Shown: piece by piece, positions 59,461-64,000 of the stretch
Layout: each line of letters starts with the position of its first letter
Numbering within the stretch: the first letter of the stretch is position 1
Assembly: GCA_025355105.1 (NCBI GenBank)
Contig: JANYAE010000115.1
Coordinates: 1-64,000 of the forward strand
DNA: 64,000 nt
Direction of reading: 5' to 3'
From: Pseudomonadota bacterium
Lineage (GTDB): Bacteria > Pseudomonadota > Gammaproteobacteria > Steroidobacterales > Steroidobacteraceae
Made by a program: the position numbers and the translations under genes
Notes under the pieces: model-generated
Told to the model about the DNA's origin: nothing
The model's input: only the letters and a program-made list of their open reading frames with translations
Database searches by the model: none

Positions 59461-59477
59461 GCCGGGCGCCGGCTCAG
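59457..59477. terminator. Bidirectional hairpin between convergent genes
   Basis: CTGAGCCGG-GCG-CCGGCTCAG is a perfect 9-bp stem with a 3-nt loop that spans both stop codons. No U-tract. It could terminate both transcripts. Confidence 0.45.
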
Positions 59478-61051
59478 TCGACGGCGATGCCGGCGGCCTC
59501 CAGCCGCTCGCGCAGCGGCCGCAGCCCCTCCGCGTAGTGCCGCCACTGCTCGAGGGACGAGTCGTACACGGGCTGGCGCACCTGCACCGAGCTCGCAGTC
59601 GTGACTGCGCCTGCGGCGCTGTGGAAGTCGAGGCAGGCGGCCTCGAACGGCAGGCCGCAGTAGTCGAGCACCATCCGCGTCGTCGCCTCCTGCGAGCGCA
59701 CGATGTCCTCGTAGGCGACGTCCAGGATCCGTCCCGGCAGGATCCGTTGCCAGTGCGCCATCATTTCCCGGTAGCCGATGTAGAAATCGGCGAGCTCGCC
59801 GAGCTCGTAGGAAAACGAGAAGCCGCGCGTGAAGCGCGTCTTGAAGACCGCGTAGCACGCGGCGAGCGGCTGGCGCGTGAGGTGCAGGATCCTGGCATTC
59901 GGGAACGCCCGCAGGATCAGCGCGCAATAGAAGAAATTGGTCAACTGCTTGTCGCTGAAGCGCGGCCGGTCACCGCGCCACGGCCGCACGCGCGCCAGGT
60001 ACTCGGCGGCGAGCTCCGCACCGTCCATGCGCCCAAGCAGCGCCGCGTACTCGTCGATCTCGAGGTCGACCGGCGGCCGGGTGCGCGCGATCACGCCGCC
60101 GATGGCCTCGAACAGCACCGCGAGCTCGCCGCCGGAGTGCACCTGCGAGTGGCTGCCGAGGATGCGCTCCAGCAATGTCGTGCCGGTACGCGGCAGGCCG
60201 ACGACGAAGATCGGGCTCTCGCCGGTCGTGTCGGCGGCGAGCGGCTCGAGCGCCGGGAATTGGCCGACGATGCTCTGCATCATCCGCACGTCGCGGCGCA
60301 CGTCGTAACGCAGGCGCGTGCGCTCGAGGCCGTTGCCCGCCCGCACGTGGCGCCAGCTGGCTTGGTAGTCGCCGAGATCCTCGTGTGACTTGGCCAGCGC
60401 AAAATGCAGCGGTGCCGCGTACTCGGCGTCGGTCGGGTTGCGGGCGAGCGCGGCCTCGAGCGCCGCGACGGAGTTGTGCTCGGCACTCTGCCGCTGCAGC
60501 TCGCCGCGCGCCTTGAGCGCCTCGACCTCCATCGGGTTCAGCTCGAGCACCGCCTCGTAGTCGGCCGCCGCCTGCTCGAAATTGCCGAGGAAGCGCTGTG
60601 CCGCGGCGCGGTGTGAGCGCAGCTCCGGGTCCCGCGGCGCGGCGGCGATGGCGCGGTCGAACACCGCTACGGCCCGTTCGTACTGCGCGGCATGGTTGAA
60701 GAACAGGCCGACGGCCGTCAGCGCCGCCGCATTGCTCGACGCCGCGGCGATCGCCGCCTCGGCTGCCGTGATCGCGTCGCCGCTGCGGCCGAGCGTCCAC
60801 AAGCACTCGGCGCGATGCAGCTGGCACTCGAAGTCGTCAGGTCGCGCCGCGAGGCCGCCATCGATGAGCGCGAGCGCCTCGTTCTTTCGATCGATCAGCA
60901 ACGCGACGAAGCTGCCGAGCAGCCAACCGGCCGTTTCGGTCGGCCACGCGGCGCGACAGGCCGCGGCCGCAGCCGCGGCGCGGCTCCAGTCCCGCACGTC
61001 CATGCGCGCGGCGATCTCGCGCCTGAAATCCATCACGCTCGGCGTCGTCAT
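59474..61051 (-). CDS. TPR-sulfotransferase 3
   Basis: 525 residues. TPRs to about 235 (LFFNHAAQYERAVAVFDRAIAAAP, RFLGNFEQAAADYEAVLELNPMEVEALKARGEL). The catalytic domain has FVVGLPRTGTTLLERILGSHSQ near 278-299, FSDKQLTNFFYCALILRAFP near 365, ILHLTRQPLAACYAVFKTRF near 390-409 and YEDIVRSQEATTRMVLDYCGL near 450. Same family as sulfotransferases 1 and 2 but in the opposite orientation and divergent from receptor 2. PAPS-dependent sulfation of a peptide or protein is inferred. Confidence 0.87.
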   Translation of the reverse strand: MTTPSVMDFRREIAARMDVRDWSRAAAAAAACRAAWPTETAGWLLGSFVALLIDRKNEALALIDGGLAARPDDFECQLHRAECLWTLGRSGDAITAAEAAIAAASSNAAALTAVGLFFNHAAQYERAVAVFDRAIAAAPRDPELRSHRAAAQRFLGNFEQAAADYEAVLELNPMEVEALKARGELQRQSAEHNSVAALEAALARNPTDAEYAAPLHFALAKSHEDLGDYQASWRHVRAGNGLERTRLRYDVRRDVRMMQSIVGQFPALEPLAADTTGESPIFVVGLPRTGTTLLERILGSHSQVHSGGELAVLFEAIGGVIARTRPPVDLEIDEYAALLGRMDGAELAAEYLARVRPWRGDRPRFSDKQLTNFFYCALILRAFPNARILHLTRQPLAACYAVFKTRFTRGFSFSYELGELADFYIGYREMMAHWQRILPGRILDVAYEDIVRSQEATTRMVLDYCGLPFEAACLDFHSAAGAVTTASSVQVRQPVYDSSLEQWRHYAEGLRPLRERLEAAGIAVD

Positions 61052-61596
61052 CGCGGGTCGTTCCTGCGCGTTGCGAGGGCGGCATGGTGCGGGCTTGGGC
61101 TCGGATCGTCCAGTCAGGGCCCGTGCACCGTTGTTGCTTTACGACAACATGTCGGCGCGGGCCAGCCATCGGGCCGGTCGCGACCCCCGTTCGGCGGTGC
61201 TGGCGGTTGCCTGGGCCTCCCCCGCAGCGGCATCCCGGCGCACCCGGCGGCTCGGGAATTGGCGGTCAATCGACTGTTTGACAGAACAATATTGGAAAAT
61301 CGTCCGGCACGTCGTCGACGTTTCCATCACCGCTCTGAAATCGTGGCCGCTGCCGGGCGTCGCGGGACCACCTTGTGGTGACGTTCCGACACCGTGCTAT
61401 ATTGCGCGCATCGGCGAAATACCTAGAGACGCTCAAACGTCCGCCAGAGGGAGTTACCGCCTTGCGAGGCTCGTCGGGACCTGTGTCCCGGTGAGTGTCC
61501 CCGCAGGGATTGAGCTCCTGCGGACGGAGTGTTTCGGTGTCGTGGCTCGCCAGGTTCTGGTCATTACATCCGACCCGCTATTGGGAGACTCACTCA
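61052..61596. other. 545-bp divergent leader between sulfotransferase 3 and receptor 2
   Basis: Lower GC than the flanking genes and no supported frame. TATATT at 61398-61403 is a plausible -10 for the receptor, giving a long untranslated leader of about 190 nt. The minus-strand promoter of sulfotransferase 3 should also lie here. The same kind of low-GC leader precedes receptor 1. Confidence 0.45.

Positions 61597-64000
<2,404 letters not shown>

Overview
High-GC chromosomal window from an aerobic Gram-negative bacterium. Large TonB-dependent receptors carrying the 'VVVTGSRI' plug motif, an oxygen-dependent HemG/HemY-type protoporphyrinogen oxidase, an MprF-AcvB operon and a bufferin-type metallophore locus fit a proteobacterium. 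My best guess is a gammaproteobacterium of the Steroidobacter/Nevskia/Lysobacter kind; the taxonomy is inferred from gene content only.

Positions 1 to about 12.8 kb look like accessory DNA. They hold a truncated lipoprotein gene, an orphan membrane protein, two different toxin-antitoxin modules (RelE-type and MazF-type), two diverged 180-bp direct repeats that end in the 3' half of a tRNA-Phe and bracket the MazF module, a Cys-rich-repeat secreted protein, an IS481-type transposase relic, an exported CHAT-protease/esterase pair and a decayed IS5/IS427-type element with intact terminal repeats.

Positions 12.8 to 24.5 kb are a loose set of small metabolic and hypothetical genes: MddA-like methanethiol methyltransferase, glutathione transferase, MFS transporter, a propeller/regulator/DUF899 cluster, a GNAT acetyltransferase and a SPOR protein, with several gene-poor gaps. 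Positions 24.5 to 36 kb are housekeeping-like: spermidine-dehydrogenase-like oxidoreductase, amidohydrolase, AlkB, DOMON-like protein, NamZ, lipase, HemG and an M3 peptidase.

Positions 35.9 to 39.9 kb form a bufferin-type RiPP metallophore locus (doxX-bufA-bufB-bufC on the minus strand) facing an ECF sigma/anti-sigma pair. A good ECF-like promoter lies in front of doxX. Positions 39.8 to 47.4 kb hold a phosphoesterase, MATE and VAT1-like genes, then the mprF-acvB aminoacyl-phosphatidylglycerol operon.

Positions 47.7 to 64 kb are the most unusual part. Two large TonB-dependent receptors flank eight genes: three TPR-sulfotransferases, two TPR-Asp/Asn beta-hydroxylase-like proteins, each translationally coupled to a small exported 'LDNGQ' protein, and one TIGR02466-like 2OG-Fe(II) oxygenase. 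This reads as a dedicated peptide or protein modification system (sulfation plus hydroxylation) tied to outer-membrane receptors. I know of no experimental description of it.
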